Made by a program: the position numbers and the translations under genes. Of a stretch of 64,000 nucleotides of DNA, positions 62,869 through 64,000 are shown piece after piece. The stretch's first letter is position 1. The number at the start of each line of letters is the position of its first letter. A model generated the notes under the pieces. It saw only the letters and a program-made list of their open reading frames with translations. It was not told the DNA's origin and ran no database searches. This DNA is from JAANXG01 sp034520625 (GTDB lineage Bacteria; Pseudomonadota; Gammaproteobacteria; Arenicellales; JAANXG01): contig JAXHNI010000002.1 in the NCBI GenBank assembly GCA_034520625.1, positions 124,001 to 188,000 of the forward strand. The letters are read 5' to 3'.

Positions 62869-64000
62869 TCAGTCGGTCGCCCAGGCGAGGTCAAGAGCGC
62901 CAAGATCCAGAAACTGCCCGATCACGTCTCGTACGTCATCGGCAAGCTCCGGAACGCGAGGAAACTGAGCCTCGAGTTCACCGATGACGTCCCCAATTGG
63001 GACTTCGCCGTCGAGCCGCCCAAGGATCCATGCAGCGGTATCGCTAATCCGCGCTTTCCGGATTCCGTCGTGTTTAGGGACAAAGGAGAAATCAGGCGGT
63101 GTGCGGCTCAATCGAAATCTGTCGGCGTCCAGACGGAACCGGTCCGGCGCCGTGGTCGAATACGAGAATCGTTGAAGGTCATGGCCGGCCTTCTCTGCAC
63201 CACCGATGTATCGGAGCAAATAAGGGTGTTCACCGAAGAAGAGATCATGAAAAATGCGTTCCGGAGGCACGAAGTCGCCGCCGAAACGTACGCGAATCCT
63301 CGAAACGTGGCGCGAGAACTCGTAGCGGTAGCGGTTCAAGCGGTCCACAGTTCTGCGTCTGATCTCTCCCGGGTTTCGACGATCCGCTGCGAGAGTCTTT
63401 ACCGCCTCCCACACCGCCTCCTCATCGTCCGGTACCAGGATCGCCGTGAGCTCGTCGTAGTACGCTTCGCGTCCACCACGCGAGTGCGTCGACACCACGG
63501 GTATACCGCACAACAGGTACTGGAGCGAGGCTCGCATCATCCCCTCGACCGGCGACAGCGCAAGACCGCAGACACTTTCGTTTATCTGCGCGGCAACGGC
63601 GAAGGGGTCGAGCGAATCTAAACTCCCCGAAACCGTCGGGTGCAACCCCAGTGCCGCCATATCCGCCGATCCGATACTGGTGAGCCCGGCACGAAAATCC
63701 GACCGCCCTTTCCCTCCGGTCAGAAGCCTCAGGTGCCTTACCCGACGCGCCAGCTCGTGCCTTTTTAGCGGATCGAGTCGTGCCACATAAATCGCGTTGT
63801 AGCGCTTTACACGCGGCTGGGGCTTGAACACGTGCTCGAGGGCGAAAATTTCCTTGTTGCAGTGAAACCCGTCGATGCCGTGTTCTCGTCGGGTCCGGTC
63901 CTCGTCCGCCGCATTGGTCATAAGCATGCGATTGATACCGTCAGCGCCGCGTTCGTAACGCTCGGCAATCCGGACCGCGAACTCCGGCGACATCCACCAC
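62869..64000 (-). CDS. GT4-type glycosyltransferase C-terminal part fused to a PqqD-like domain (5' end off window)
   Basis: An open frame of 376 residues with no stop before the right edge, so the start is beyond the window. Residues about 65-250 (counted from the edge) are the GT-B C-terminal half: NAIYVARLDPLKRHELA, VCGLALSPVEGMMRASLQYL (with the SPVEG..R.S nucleotide-sugar Glu motif), GIPVVSTHSRGGREAYYD. The last ~100 residues read like PqqD: FRLSRTPPDFSFVPKHDGI, ISDTAAWILGRLDGEVPIGD, then VRDVIGQFLDLGALDL. PqqD-type domains bind peptides in RiPP pathways (the RRE). The glycosyltransferase N-terminal Rossmann half must lie upstream. Confidence 0.75.
   Translation of the reverse strand, partial: WWMSPEFAVRIAERYERGADGINRMLMTNAADEDRTRREHGIDGFHCNKEIFALEHVFKPQPRVKRYNAIYVARLDPLKRHELARRVRHLRLLTGGKGRSDFRAGLTSIGSADMAALGLHPTVSGSLDSLDPFAVAAQINESVCGLALSPVEGMMRASLQYLLCGIPVVSTHSRGGREAYYDELTAILVPDDEEAVWEAVKTLAADRRNPGEIRRRTVDRLNRYRYEFSRHVSRIRVRFGGDFVPPERIFHDLFFGEHPYLLRYIGGAEKAGHDLQRFSYSTTAPDRFRLDADRFRLSRTPPDFSFVPKHDGIRKARISDTAAWILGRLDGEVPIGDVIGELEAQFPRVPELADDVRDVIGQFLDLGALDLAWATD

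Overview
The window looks like a chromosomal segment of a high-GC gammaproteobacterium. The basis is overall high GC, dense gene packing, FNR/ANR-type boxes, Pseudomonas-like purine catabolism (PuuD, PuuE, UraD, allantoicase) and REP-like palindromes. The genus cannot be named from the sequence; a relative of the halophilic/alkaliphilic Chromatiales is a guess. No rRNA, tRNA, CRISPR array or intact insertion sequence was seen.

Layout. 1-7.6 kb: the start of a CorA transporter (cut by the window edge), a class I aldolase, a tandem universal stress protein, an RND efflux pump with its adaptor, and a MepK-type murein endopeptidase. 7.8-12.5 kb: an arginine deiminase operon (YfcC-type carrier, arcA, arcB, arcC) behind a perfect FNR/ANR box. 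12.5-16.4 kb: a translationally coupled trio on the other strand, made of an AMP/thymidine phosphorylase homologue, a short PRPP synthetase homologue and a beta-CASP metallo-beta-lactamase. 16.4-17.4 kb: a broken DUF222/HNH fragment and a FitAB-type toxin-antitoxin pair with a FitA-like operator. 17.5-28.5 kb: a P-type cation ATPase, tex, and a Lon-like protease / Usp / PolX group behind another perfect FNR box, then thiD. 28.7-38.5 kb: mixed housekeeping genes (beta-barrel protein, EamA exporter, HDAC-like deacetylase, DUF3592-LemA-M48 membrane group, histidine phosphatase, MFS carrier, BolA, DinB). 38.6-42.6 kb: hpt, a second phosphoribosyltransferase, a LOG-family nucleotide hydrolase and glycerate 2-kinase, with a copy of one palindromic repeat in each of the three gaps between them. 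42.7-45.6 kb: patatin, 3-hydroxybutyrate dehydrogenase and a PhnD-like binding protein. 45.6-61.3 kb: fourteen co-directional genes for purine catabolism. 61.6-64 kb: two glycosyltransferase-like genes, the second carrying a PqqD-like C-terminal domain and running off the window.

How the genes work together. The purine block covers import (BMP-type binding protein, two permeases, tandem ATPase), guanine to xanthine (GuaD), xanthine to urate (XdhA, XdhB, XdhC), urate to 5-hydroxyisourate (PuuD), then UraH, UraD, PuuE, allantoicase and AllA to glyoxylate and urea. Glycerate 2-kinase nearby could take glyoxylate-derived glycerate. Three FNR/ANR-like boxes precede the arc operon, the Usp gene and the Lon-like gene, each with a candidate -10 hexamer centred 31-32 bp from the box centre; this suggests one low-oxygen or energy-stress regulon. 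The most unusual signals are a four-copy palindromic repeat whose stem arms change together between copies, the phosphorylase/PRPP synthetase/beta-CASP operon, and the glycosyltransferase-PqqD fusion.
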